A stretch of DNA of 50,473 bases. It comes from Corynebacterium sp. Its GTDB lineage: Bacteria > Actinomycetota > Actinomycetes > Mycobacteriales > Mycobacteriaceae. The stretch is taken from positions 1 to 50,473 of the forward strand of contig JAUMUD010000014.1 in assembly GCA_030530875.1 (NCBI GenBank). Reading direction: 5' to 3'. Position numbers and translations under genes: made by a program. The first letter of the stretch is position 1. Every line of letters starts with the position of its first letter. Positions 1 through 9,214 of the stretch are shown one piece after another. The notes beneath the pieces are model-generated. The model ran no database searches. It was not told the DNA's origin and saw only the letters and a program-made list of their open reading frames with translations.

Positions 1-2
1 CC

Positions 3-3000
3 GATCCTGTCAATGTAGTTGTCAAGGAAAAGCCAGCTGCTCCTGTTCAGAAGGACAATGACAAGACCCCAGCAGCTTCCGTTGCTGGTAAGTCCGAGGG
101 TGCACTGACTGTTAAGAATCCATCCGCCGGTGCTGTTTATACTGTCACCGACTCCAATAACAATGTTGTTGGTTCTAACCTGACCGCTAATAATGACGGT
201 GTTCTCCTCAAGGAGGATGGCACCCCACTGACCCTGAACCCAGGCACCTACAGTGTTGTTGCCCAGGTCCCAGGCGATGATTCTTCCAAGACCTCCGCTG
301 GTTCCTTCACCGTCAAGGAGAAGGCTGCCACCCCTGAGGCAACTAACCCAACCCTGGCTGATAATGGTCAGAGCAACGGTCAGATTGCTACCCCTGGCCT
401 TACTGCAGGTACTGCGGTTGAGTACAAGGGCAAGAATGATACTGACTATAAGAAGGCTAAGGTTGACGACAAGGGTGTGCTTGTTGACACCGAGTCCGGT
501 GCGCCTATCCCGCTTGCACCTGGTGACTACCAGGTTCGCATCCCAGCCAATGGTGATGTTCTAGCCTCTGACCCAGCTGATGTTCGCGTTCTTGAGAAGC
601 CAGCTGCTCCAGCCGGTTCTGCAACTCCTTCCAAGAAGGACACTGCTGAGGGTGTTATTACCCTCAGCAACAAGAATGATGATGCGACCTATACGGTCAA
701 GGGCCCAGGTACTGACACCACCACTGTCACCCTCAAGACCAATGACAAGGGTGAATTGGTTGACCCAGCAACTGGCCAGCCACATGTCTTCACGCCAGGT
801 GACTATACTGTCACGGCTACTGTTGGCAGCGGTGATAATGCTGCAACCTCTCCAGCTACCACTATCACCGTGGCTGAAAAGCCTGCTGCACCAACGGTGA
901 CTACCACGCTGTCCAATAATGGCGCGAATGATGGTTCCATCACTGTGACGAATCCAAATACCGACTCCGGTGTGAAGTATCAGATTCGTAAAAAGGGTGA
1001 GAGCGAGTGGACTGATACCACTCTTGGTGAGAATAACAAGCTCACTGAAAATGGGGGTACGAATTTTGCCCCTGGTGAGTACGAGGTTCGTGTAGTTAAG
1101 ACCCCGACCGGTGGCACCGAGGTTGCTTCTGATATCACCCCTGTCACTGTTTATGAGGCACCAGCTGCCCCAATTCAGGATCTGAATAACTATGCTAACC
1201 CAGCACAGACCGGTGTTGAGGTTGGTGCTGACGGTCAGATTTCCTCTGATGATAAGCTCGGCGTTCTGACTGTCACCAACCCAGACAAGAATGCTACCTA
1301 CACTGTTAAGAACAATGCTGGTACAACTGTTGCTACCGGCAAGGTCAATGACAAGGGCGAGCTCGTCGATAACAATGGCAATCTGCTCAAGTTCGAGCAC
1401 GGTAACTACACCGTAACCGCCACCGTTACTGACCCAACCAACCCTCAGAGCACGGCTACTTCCGATGCGGGCAACTTCACTGTTACTGCTAAGGCAAAGA
1501 AGCCACAGGGCTCCGCTAATGCAGCATCCAATGGTCAGTCCAATGGTTCTGTGAATGTGGACCTCGCCAATGGCACTACCGTTGAGTATCAGCTCAATGG
1601 TGGTACCTGGACCAAGGGTACTGTCAAGGACGGCAAGCTTGCTGGTTCAGATGGCACTGTTCTGGATAGCCTCGCACCTAAGACTCAGGTGAGGGTCCGT
1701 ATCCCAGCCGATGATACTAATCAGCTCCTTGCTTCTGACCCACTCGAGGTCACCATCAATGAGATCCCAGCCGCACCAGCGGGTGCAGGCACCAAGTCCC
1801 ATGTTGGTGAGAAGGAAGGCGAGATTACTCTCAGCAAGCTGCCATACTCGGTTATCAATAACCCAGATACCCGCATTGTTGTGACTGGTCCAAGCACCAG
1901 CACCGGTACTCCTGAGACCAAGGAATACAAGGTCAACACTGATGGTTCCCTCGTTGATGACCAGGGCAATACTCCTACCTTTGCCCCAGGTACCTACTCC
2001 GTTTCCATCAAGAATGGTGATGGTACTTCCACGTCAACCTCGATCAATGTGACCCCAATTGCTAAGGCACCTGAGGCCAATGGTGTGGACACCACCACGA
2101 CCAATGGCACGGATGGCCACATCAATACGCCACAGCTGCCAAAGGGCACCGAGGTTGAGTACAGGCCTTCCGGTTCGGATGATAACTCCTACAAGAAGGC
2201 CAAGGTTGGCGATAATGGCCAGCTGGTTGATGATAATGGTGCAGCTATTGCTGTTCCTTCCGGCAACTACCAGGTCCGCGTAGTTAGCGGTACCGATAAT
2301 GGTCTCGCTGTTGAGCCATCTGACCCAACTGAGGTAGAGGTCTTCGACCCAGCCCCACGTGGTCTTGATAGCAATGTTGCTTCCGGCGCTGACCAGAAGG
2401 ACGGTAAGATCACCGGCCTGGATGCCAATACCACCTACCAGTACCGTCCAAAGGGCAGCACTGAGTGGATTGATGTTCCTGCCGGCACCAGCATTGATGG
2501 CCTGGCCCCAGGCACCTATGAGGTTCGTACCAATAATGGCACTGGTACCTCCCGTGTGACCGAACTGACTGTGGCCACCGCTGAGACCCCAGCCGCACCG
2601 GCAAATCTCAATGGTGTTGCAGTGACCAAGGCCAATGCCAATGACGGTAAGATTACCGGCCTGGATGGCAATACTTCCTATGAGTATCGCAAGAAGGGCA
2701 GCACCGAATGGACCACCGTGCCAGCAGGTGCCACCACCGTCGAAAATCTTGCCCCTGGTGACTATGAGGTCCGCGTAGCTGCCAAGGATGGTAACCCAGC
2801 ATCCGCAGCAAGCACCGTGACTGTGAATGATGCCGCAACCCCAGAGGGCCCACTGGACCTCGGCGGTCAGAATGCATCCACCGAGACCACCAATGACGGT
2901 AAGATTACCGGCCTTGATGCAAGCCGTACTTACGAGTACCGCAAGCAGGGCAGCACGGAGTGGATTTCCGTTCCTGCTGGTTCCACCAGCATCAACGACC

Positions 3001-3626
3001 TGCTCCCAGGCACCTATGAGGTTCGCTTTGCCGCCAGCGAGGGCACCCCAGCTTCCGCAGCGGTCACCGTCGAGGTTGGCTATGGTGAGGGCAATGGCAA
3101 GAAGCCATTCGTACTCTCCTCCGGTAGCTCCTCCATCCCATGGTGGGTCTATGCAGGTGCCGCAGGTATCGGCGTGGCAGGCCTCTTCGCCGCAGCCACC
3201 GCTTGTACCGACCAGATGGGTATTGTCTCCTATCAGCTCCCAGGTCAGCGACCAACCTCCTATAACCTGAATAAGCGCGATAATGACAATATTGCTCCTC
3301 ATCTGCGCCGCTGCGATGAGCACGCTGTGAACTTCGGTCTTGGTCGCCCACTGTGCACCGATGACCAGGGTATTGCTTCCTACAAGCTTGCTGGTCGACG
3401 CCACGAGCACCTCGGCCTGAGCGAGGAAGACAACCGTCAGGTTGCCCCAACCCTGCGCCGTTGTGATGTCAATGAGACTGATACCGCAGGCCCAGGCGGT
3501 ACATTCTGCACCGATGCAAATGGTATTGCTTCCCGCCAGCTCCCAGGCCAGCGCCCAGAATCCCTGGGTCTGACCGACCAGGAGAATAAGAATATTGCTC
3601 CACGTCTTGGCCGTTGTGTTGAGTAG
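3..3626 (+). CDS. Large Ig-like-repeat surface protein, C-terminal part (5' end outside window)
   Basis: The frame is open from base 3, so the start lies upstream; 1207 residues are visible. It consists of tandem Ig-like beta-sandwich units of two sizes: longer ones of about 100-120 residues ending in motifs such as PGDYTVTA and EKPAAP, then three compact ones of about 60-80 residues beginning KITGLD (near 2407, 2650 and 2899) with YEYRKKGSTEW-type cores. Near the end is a hydrophobic segment (about 3136-3203, PWWVYAGAAGIGVAGLF), followed by three tandem repeats of about 50 residues starting CTD and ending in R-x-R/G-R-C (3204-3353, 3354-3506, 3507-3623). Each has two cysteines and an IAPxL motif. 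Repetitive acidic Ig-like units suggest an extracellular stalk or adhesin; the Cys repeats are unfamiliar to me. There is no LPXTG signal. A terminator follows directly. Function as an adhesin is inferred from architecture only. Confidence 0.85.
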   Translation, partial: DPVNVVVKEKPAAPVQKDNDKTPAASVAGKSEGALTVKNPSAGAVYTVTDSNNNVVGSNLTANNDGVLLKEDGTPLTLNPGTYSVVAQVPGDDSSKTSAGSFTVKEKAATPEATNPTLADNGQSNGQIATPGLTAGTAVEYKGKNDTDYKKAKVDDKGVLVDTESGAPIPLAPGDYQVRIPANGDVLASDPADVRVLEKPAAPAGSATPSKKDTAEGVITLSNKNDDATYTVKGPGTDTTTVTLKTNDKGELVDPATGQPHVFTPGDYTVTATVGSGDNAATSPATTITVAEKPAAPTVTTTLSNNGANDGSITVTNPNTDSGVKYQIRKKGESEWTDTTLGENNKLTENGGTNFAPGEYEVRVVKTPTGGTEVASDITPVTVYEAPAAPIQDLNNYANPAQTGVEVGADGQISSDDKLGVLTVTNPDKNATYTVKNNAGTTVATGKVNDKGELVDNNGNLLKFEHGNYTVTATVTDPTNPQSTATSDAGNFTVTAKAKKPQGSANAASNGQSNGSVNVDLANGTTVEYQLNGGTWTKGTVKDGKLAGSDGTVLDSLAPKTQVRVRIPADDTNQLLASDPLEVTINEIPAAPAGAGTKSHVGEKEGEITLSKLPYSVINNPDTRIVVTGPSTSTGTPETKEYKVNTDGSLVDDQGNTPTFAPGTYSVSIKNGDGTSTSTSINVTPIAKAPEANGVDTTTTNGTDGHINTPQLPKGTEVEYRPSGSDDNSYKKAKVGDNGQLVDDNGAAIAVPSGNYQVRVVSGTDNGLAVEPSDPTEVEVFDPAPRGLDSNVASGADQKDGKITGLDANTTYQYRPKGSTEWIDVPAGTSIDGLAPGTYEVRTNNGTGTSRVTELTVATAETPAAPANLNGVAVTKANANDGKITGLDGNTSYEYRKKGSTEWTTVPAGATTVENLAPGDYEVRVAAKDGNPASAASTVTVNDAATPEGPLDLGGQNASTETTNDGKITGLDASRTYEYRKQGSTEWISVPAGSTSINDLLPGTYEVRFAASEGTPASAAVTVEVGYGEGNGKKPFVLSSGSSSIPWWVYAGAAGIGVAGLFAAATACTDQMGIVSYQLPGQRPTSYNLNKRDNDNIAPHLRRCDEHAVNFGLGRPLCTDDQGIASYKLAGRRHEHLGLSEEDNRQVAPTLRRCDVNETDTAGPGGTFCTDANGIASRQLPGQRPESLGLTDQENKNIAPRLGRCVE

Positions 3627-3664
3627 TAGCGAGTAATTCTGGAAAATTCTCCAATTACGTAGAT

Positions 3665-3691
3665 GCCGCCCTTCGGGGCGGCTTCTTTTTT
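3665..3691 (+). terminator. Rho-independent terminator of the Ig-like surface protein gene
   Basis: A 7-bp GC stem (GCCGCCC / GGGCGGC) closes a TTCG tetraloop and is followed by a T-rich run. It lies 39 nt after the stop codon and just before the purB promoter. Confidence 0.9.
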
Positions 3692-3708
3692 GCGGTAACA
3701 TAGTTTCT

Positions 3709-5142
3709 GTGACCGAAAACAATACGCAGATTGCAAATGTACTCGCCAGCCGTTATGCCTCCGGCGAGCTCTCTAAGATTTGGACTCCCGAGCATAAGAT
3801 CATCATGGAACGCCAGCTTTGGATTGCCGTGATGAAAGCCCAGCGTGACCTTGGTGTGGACATCCCTGAAGAGGCCATTGCTGCCTATGAGGCTGTAATT
3901 GACCAGGTGGACCTCGAATCCATCGCCGCCCGTGAGCGCGTCACCCGCCACGATGTAAAGGCCCGCATTGAGGAATTCAACGCCCTTGCCGGTTATGAGC
4001 ATATCCACAAGGGTATGACCAGCCGCGACCTTACCGAGAATGTGGAGCAGCTCCAGATTTATTCCTCCCTGGAACTCATGCGTGATAAGGCTGTGGCCAC
4101 CCTCTCCGCCATTGGCCGCAGGGCAGCGCAGTACCAGACCCTGGTCATGGCCGGCCGCTCCCATAATGTGGCCGCCCAGGCAACCACCCTGGGTAAGCGC
4201 TTTGCCAGCGCCGCTGATGAGATTCTTGTCGCCCTGGAGCGCACTGAGCAGCTTCTTGCCCGCTACCCATTGCGCGGCATCAAGGGGCCAATGGGTACTG
4301 CCCAGGACATGCTGGACCTGATGGATGGCGATGAGGCCAAGCTTGCGGAGCTTGAATCCCGCGTGGCCGCCCATCTTGGTTTTGCCCGCGTCTTTGATTC
4401 TGTGGGCCAGGTCTACCCACGCTCCCTGGACTTTGATGTGGTCTCCGCACTGGTGCAGCTTGGTGCCGGTATGTCTAGCCTTGCCACCACCATTCGCTTG
4501 ATGGCGGGTAATGAGATTGTCACCGAGGGCTTCAAGCCCGGCCAGGTGGGCTCCTCCGCCATGCCGCATAAGATGAATGCACGCTCCTGTGAGCGCGTTG
4601 GTGGCCTTCAAATCATTCTGCGTGGTTATCTGACCATGGTGGCTGATCTCTCCGGCCAGCAGTGGAATGAGGGCGATGTGTTCTGCTCGGTGGTGCGTCG
4701 AGTAGCTCTGCCAGATGCCTTCTTTGCCCTGGACGGCATGTATGAGACCTTCCTCACCGTGCTCAAGGAATTCGGTGCCTTCCCAGCCATGATTGACCGT
4801 GAGCTCGAGCGCTACCTGCCATTCCTGGCCACCACCCGCATCCTCATGGCTGCTGTACGCGCCGGTGTGGGCCGTGAAACCGCCCATGAAATCATCAAGG
4901 AAAATGCCGTGGCCGTGGCCCTCAATATGCGCGAAAATGGCGGTGAGCAGGACCTCATTGACCGACTTGCCGCCGATGAGCGCCTCCCAATGAGCAAGAC
5001 GGAACTGGAAGCAGTGCTGGCGGACCGACATGTCTTTATTGGCGATGCCCCAAGCCAGGTCAGCCGTGTGCTTGACCGCATTTCTGATGTGGTGGCCAAG
5101 CACCCAGCCGCCGCCAATTACACCCCTGGTGAGATTCTTTAA
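3709..5142 (+). CDS. purB: Adenylosuccinate lyase
   Basis: Cytoplasmic enzyme of the fumarase/aspartase superfamily that acts twice in purine synthesis, splitting SAICAR to AICAR plus fumarate and adenylosuccinate to AMP plus fumarate. The 477-residue length is typical. The superfamily signature GSSAMPHKMN is present (bases about 4552-4581), as are the N-terminal HDVKA and TSRDLTEN motifs that carry active-site residues. The GTG start at 3709 is supported by TAACAT at 3696-3701 with 7 nt to the start and no Shine-Dalgarno sequence, the pattern of a leaderless mRNA. It belongs functionally with purC (9215), purSQL (16183 onward) and purF/purM (24769 onward), but has its own promoter after the upstream terminator. 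Confidence 0.97.
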   Translation: MTENNTQIANVLASRYASGELSKIWTPEHKIIMERQLWIAVMKAQRDLGVDIPEEAIAAYEAVIDQVDLESIAARERVTRHDVKARIEEFNALAGYEHIHKGMTSRDLTENVEQLQIYSSLELMRDKAVATLSAIGRRAAQYQTLVMAGRSHNVAAQATTLGKRFASAADEILVALERTEQLLARYPLRGIKGPMGTAQDMLDLMDGDEAKLAELESRVAAHLGFARVFDSVGQVYPRSLDFDVVSALVQLGAGMSSLATTIRLMAGNEIVTEGFKPGQVGSSAMPHKMNARSCERVGGLQIILRGYLTMVADLSGQQWNEGDVFCSVVRRVALPDAFFALDGMYETFLTVLKEFGAFPAMIDRELERYLPFLATTRILMAAVRAGVGRETAHEIIKENAVAVALNMRENGGEQDLIDRLAADERLPMSKTELEAVLADRHVFIGDAPSQVSRVLDRISDVVAKHPAAANYTPGEIL

Positions 5143-5253
5143 TCCTAGCCCCCTGGCCGTAGGATTCAAGCCACTTTAAGGCCGGGGTGGTAATCTATTC
5201 TCCTGCTATATTTTACAAATTAACTCAGGCAGGGAAAGGAACCCAAGAGCCAC

Positions 5254-6558
5254 ATGCATGATATTTTGCAGCGTTTAGTTACGGATATTGGTCAGACCTC
5301 CATTACTAATTTGAGCGCGCGAATAGTGCTTGTGGCTCTGATTATTTTCTGCGTGCTTTTTGCCGCCAAGGCCATTGTGCACCACCACCTGCGCCACTGG
5401 GTGATTCTTACTTTTGCCCTCTCCATTGTGGTGGGCTTCCTCTCCTGGGCGATTCTGGAAGTCTGGTGGGTGCCTTTTACCGACCATATGCCATTCTGGC
5501 TCTACTGCTGGATTGCCGCCATGGCCTTTGTGATTTTCTCCGCCGTGGTGCAAAAGGGCCGCAGGATTCTGCTTTCCATTGTGGCCCTGGTGGGTGTGGT
5601 CACCATGCTGGGTTCGCTGAATTTTCTCTATAACCAGTACCCGGATTTTGATGCCCTGGCCAATGAGAATGTGGATGGCTATATGACCTTCAAGGACTTT
5701 AGCCGCATGACCGAGGCCCCGACCAATTCCAGCGGCCAGCAGGTCGGCCAGGTATTTGAAATGCCTATTGGCTCGCAGAAGAGTGACTTCTCCCACCGCC
5801 ATGCGCTGGTCTACGTGCCTCCGGCATATTTCTCCCATCCTGACTTCGGCTTCCCCGTTTTTGTCATGATGCACGGTAACCCCGGCGGGCCGACTATGTG
5901 GTTCGGTGGTGGCACCATTGATAAGACCATGGATAGCTTCGCTGCGGCGCATAATGGCTTTGCCCCAATTATCGTGGCCATTGATGCCACTGGTTCCATG
6001 CTGGCCAATCCAATCTGCATGGATACCCGCAAGGGTAAGACCATGACCTATATTGCCGAGGATGTGCCGGATAGCATTAAGTCCACACTCCACGTGGATA
6101 GCGACCAGTCCCACTGGGTTATCGGTGGCCTTTCCTATGGCGGCACCTGCTCGCTCCAGGTGGCCACCAACCACCCGGAGGCCTATGGCACTTTCCTGGA
6201 CCTCTCCGGGCAGATTGAGCCCACCATCGGCAACCACAAGCAGACGGTGCGCACCTTCTTCAATGGGAATGATGATGCCTTCCGCGCCCAGAACCCCCAG
6301 GACCTCCTTGAGGCCGCCGCCGGCACCGATAAGTACAAGGGCATCGCCGGGCGTTTTGTGGCGGGCTCTTCCGATAAGGACTCGGTGAGCGCGCTGACCA
6401 CGCTCAATGATCTCGCCCAAAAAGCCGGCATGGATACCGAGCTTCAAATCGTCAGCGGCGCCCATGATTGGAATACATGGCGCGCCGGCTTTAATGATAA
6501 TCTTGAGTTTTTGATCGACCGCACCCAGTTGCTGCAGAAAATAGGTGAAACCAAGTGA
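5254..6558 (+). CDS. Membrane-anchored esterase (alpha/beta hydrolase, esterase D/mycolyltransferase-like fold)
   Basis: 434 residues. The first ~130 hold about four membrane segments (around residues 24-42, 48-70, 78-97 and 103-125); the rest is an extracytoplasmic alpha/beta-hydrolase domain of the putative esterase family. The nucleophile is probably Ser294 in GLSYGGT, the oxyanion region HGNPGGP lies near residue 208, and a late GAHDW supplies the catalytic His. An AAAGGA ribosome-binding site precedes the ATG. Its stop overlaps the GTG of the aminoacyl-lipid synthase gene by 4 nt (GTGA), so the two are translationally coupled. A conserved esterase beside an aminoacyl-phosphatidylglycerol synthase is known in corynebacteria, so removal of aminoacyl groups from lipids is a reasonable inferred role. 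A mycolyl-type transferase is an alternative, although these normally lack the N-terminal membrane segments. Confidence 0.8.
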   Translation: MHDILQRLVTDIGQTSITNLSARIVLVALIIFCVLFAAKAIVHHHLRHWVILTFALSIVVGFLSWAILEVWWVPFTDHMPFWLYCWIAAMAFVIFSAVVQKGRRILLSIVALVGVVTMLGSLNFLYNQYPDFDALANENVDGYMTFKDFSRMTEAPTNSSGQQVGQVFEMPIGSQKSDFSHRHALVYVPPAYFSHPDFGFPVFVMMHGNPGGPTMWFGGGTIDKTMDSFAAAHNGFAPIIVAIDATGSMLANPICMDTRKGKTMTYIAEDVPDSIKSTLHVDSDQSHWVIGGLSYGGTCSLQVATNHPEAYGTFLDLSGQIEPTIGNHKQTVRTFFNGNDDAFRAQNPQDLLEAAAGTDKYKGIAGRFVAGSSDKDSVSALTTLNDLAQKAGMDTELQIVSGAHDWNTWRAGFNDNLEFLIDRTQLLQKIGETK

Positions 6559-9191
6559 CAACCGAGGACCAAACCCACGGCTCCCGGCTCAGCCAGCTCA
6601 GCCTTGGCCTCTACCACAGGGCCGCCACCACGTGGTTCAGCATCGCCAATATTTACCGCAAGGCCCCGGCAAGCATGTGCACCATCACCATTATGTGGTT
6701 CCTTTATTGGACCTTCCGTAATGATATGAAGGCCCTGCGCCACTTTTTCGCCATTGACCTCGCCCAACCCGGCGATTACTGGCACCTCTTTTCCTCCGGC
6801 CTTACCGCCAATAGCCTCAGCGCCTGCGTGCTCTCCACCGTTTTGCTGGCCACTATCGGTGTGCTCACTGAACGCGCCATTGGCACCACCCGCTTTGTGG
6901 GCGCCGCGGTTATCTTCCAATTAATCGGCACCTTGATTGGCATTGGCGCCGTCAATATCGCCGGCGCTTTTAGCAATGTCTGGGAAGCCCAACTGCGCCA
7001 CCAGCCCCTGCTGAGCCCCACCGGCTGGCTTTTCGGCGTCACCGCCGCCGGCACCGCCGCCATGCCAATTCTCTGGCGCCGCCGCGTGCGCGTCTTTATC
7101 CTCGCCATCGCCATTACGCTTTTCCTTTATTCGGGCTCCATTACGGACTTCCCACGCCTCTGCGCCACCATTCTTGGCTTGCTCATCGGCCAGTGGGCCG
7201 TCATCCGCAATGCCAAGCGCGGCCGTATCTCCCGCCGTGAAAGCCGCGTGCTGGTCGCCACTGCGGTCTTTGCTGTGACCGTGGGTCCCTTCGTCGGCTC
7301 GCTGAACCACTCGGCCGCCGGTCCGCTTAGTCGTCTGGCGGAAATGGTGTGGACCCCTAAGGATTTTGCACGCATGCACCAGGCGCTCTGCGCCATAGAT
7401 TCCCACGGGCCGCTGTGTGACCATGGGCCGGTAGCCCTGGTGGTTTATCATGTGGTGTGGGGTGTGAGCAGCCAGCTCTTCCCCCTGTGCATGCTGGTGA
7501 TTTCTTGGGGTTTGGTCCGTGGTCGCCGCCTGGCCTGGGTGCTGGCCCTGGGTGCCTCCGTGGCAGCACTGGGCCTCATTATCTACTCCTTTGTCAATGA
7601 TCCTGAGGTCAACGCGGATAATTTCCGTCTGGTGGGCCTGGTTGGGGTTTGCCTGCCTTGGCTTGCTGTAATTATCCTGCTCATCTGGCGTTATTGGCTT
7701 TTCGACGTCCGCCTGCCTCGTGCCCTTCTTCTGCGTAAGTTCCTAGTTCTTGCCGGGTGGTTTGCATTCTGCTCCCTTATTTGGGCTGCCTTGGGTGTGC
7801 CTGCCCATCTGGGGGCGGGGCATTGGCTGGCAAGTTTCCTGCCCCCAGTGCTGGGTGCCAATATTTATTCGGAGCAGATGCAGTATAGCCACCTGGCCTG
7901 GGCGGCCTATCTGTGGCCAAGCCTGATTTTCTGGTTGGGTACTGCAGTGATTCTGTATGTGGCAGTCACTATTAACCCGCGCCTCTGTGAACGGGAGCAG
8001 CAGGAGCGGGCCCGCCAGATGCTCATGAAGGGTACCGGTGATCACCTGGCCTGGATGACACTCTGGGAGGATAATTCCTATTGGTTTGATCCGGAAGGCC
8101 GTGGCTATGTGGCCTATAGGATCCATAATGGTGTGGCAGTAACCGTGGGTGCTCCGGTAATTTCGGCGCTGCCTCAGCTACAAGACCTCGCGCCAATCCC
8201 GGATAATCTCCTGACGGAAGAAGACCTAGAGAAACTCCCTGAAGAAGCGGCCATTAAGAAGAATGCCGCCTTGCGGGAGCGTGCCCTAGCGGAGCGTGAA
8301 GAGAAGCTCGCCGCTGCCCATAGTGAGCGCCTTGAAGCTCTTGCCCGTGGATTCGAGGAACTCTGCCAGCAACAGGGCTGGCATGTGGCCTGGTACTCCA
8401 TTAATAGGGAGTTCTCCAAGGCCCTTGAGTCCCGCGGCTGGAAGTCTCTCCAGGTTGCGGAGGAATCCATGGTTCCTGTGGCCACCAAGGAAGATATTGC
8501 CTTCAAGGGTAAGAAATTCCAGGATGTTCGCACCGCCAAGAACCGTGCTGGCAAGGAAGGTATCCACTCCGAGTGGACCACATGGGCTGAGGCCAGCTCC
8601 ATTGTCCGTGAGCGCATTGTGGCCCTCTCTGAGGATTGGGTGGCCGATAAGTCCCTGCCTGAAATGGGCTTTACCCTTGGTGGCATTGATGAACTCAAGG
8701 CTCCTGAGGTCAAACTCATGCTGGCTCTCGATGATAATGACCACGTCCATGGTGTGACCTCCTGGCTTCCTGTTTATGAAGACGGCGAAGCCGTCGGTCT
8801 CATCCTTGACTTCATGCGCCGTGATGCCGAGGGCTTCAAGCCAGTGGTGGAGTATCTCATTGCGGAGGCCATTGAAAAGGCCCATGCTGAGGGCTACCAG
8901 TGGGTAAGTCTCTCCGGTGCGCCACTGGCGCATACCAGCACCAATGAGGAGGATGACTCTATCCTCACCACCGTTTTGGATAAGGTCGGTGCTGCCCTCG
9001 AACCCCTCTATGGCTTTAGGTCCCTTGCCTTTTTCAAGGCAAAATTCCAGCCACGCCATGAACCATGGGTGCTCTGCTACATGGACGAACTTGCCCTGCC
9101 AAGTATCGGTATGGCCATCTCCAAGTCCTATGTGCCAAATATGAGCCCAGGCCAATTTGTGCACGTTGCACGTCAGCTTGCAAATAGGTAA
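6555..9191 (+). CDS. MprF-type aminoacyl-phosphatidylglycerol (aminoacyl-lipid) synthase
   Basis: 878-residue integral membrane protein. The N-terminal ~480 residues contain many membrane segments, beginning with a rhomboid-like block (about residues 30-230). The C-terminal part, from about residue 490 (GTGDHLAWMTLWED), is the DUF2156/LPG-synthase catalytic domain with a GNAT-like fold, which takes an amino acid from aminoacyl-tRNA and moves it to phosphatidylglycerol or a related lipid, lowering envelope negative charge. A charged coiled stretch (about residues 555-600, Glu/Lys/Ala-rich) interrupts the domain. The donor amino acid cannot be told from sequence; alanine and lysine are both known in related actinobacteria. 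The GTG start overlaps the esterase stop by 4 nt. No fused lysyl-tRNA synthetase domain is present, unlike mycobacterial LysX. Confidence 0.85.
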   Translation: MTTEDQTHGSRLSQLSLGLYHRAATTWFSIANIYRKAPASMCTITIMWFLYWTFRNDMKALRHFFAIDLAQPGDYWHLFSSGLTANSLSACVLSTVLLATIGVLTERAIGTTRFVGAAVIFQLIGTLIGIGAVNIAGAFSNVWEAQLRHQPLLSPTGWLFGVTAAGTAAMPILWRRRVRVFILAIAITLFLYSGSITDFPRLCATILGLLIGQWAVIRNAKRGRISRRESRVLVATAVFAVTVGPFVGSLNHSAAGPLSRLAEMVWTPKDFARMHQALCAIDSHGPLCDHGPVALVVYHVVWGVSSQLFPLCMLVISWGLVRGRRLAWVLALGASVAALGLIIYSFVNDPEVNADNFRLVGLVGVCLPWLAVIILLIWRYWLFDVRLPRALLLRKFLVLAGWFAFCSLIWAALGVPAHLGAGHWLASFLPPVLGANIYSEQMQYSHLAWAAYLWPSLIFWLGTAVILYVAVTINPRLCEREQQERARQMLMKGTGDHLAWMTLWEDNSYWFDPEGRGYVAYRIHNGVAVTVGAPVISALPQLQDLAPIPDNLLTEEDLEKLPEEAAIKKNAALRERALAEREEKLAAAHSERLEALARGFEELCQQQGWHVAWYSINREFSKALESRGWKSLQVAEESMVPVATKEDIAFKGKKFQDVRTAKNRAGKEGIHSEWTTWAEASSIVRERIVALSEDWVADKSLPEMGFTLGGIDELKAPEVKLMLALDDNDHVHGVTSWLPVYEDGEAVGLILDFMRRDAEGFKPVVEYLIAEAIEKAHAEGYQWVSLSGAPLAHTSTNEEDDSILTTVLDKVGAALEPLYGFRSLAFFKAKFQPRHEPWVLCYMDELALPSIGMAISKSYVPNMSPGQFVHVARQLANR

Positions 9192-9214
9192 TGCAAAGAA
9201 GGTAGACTTATCTT

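Noticed and set aside
3655-5169. 504-codon minus-strand frame opposite purB
   Set aside because: Antisense shadow; it spans the purB promoter and an upstream terminator.
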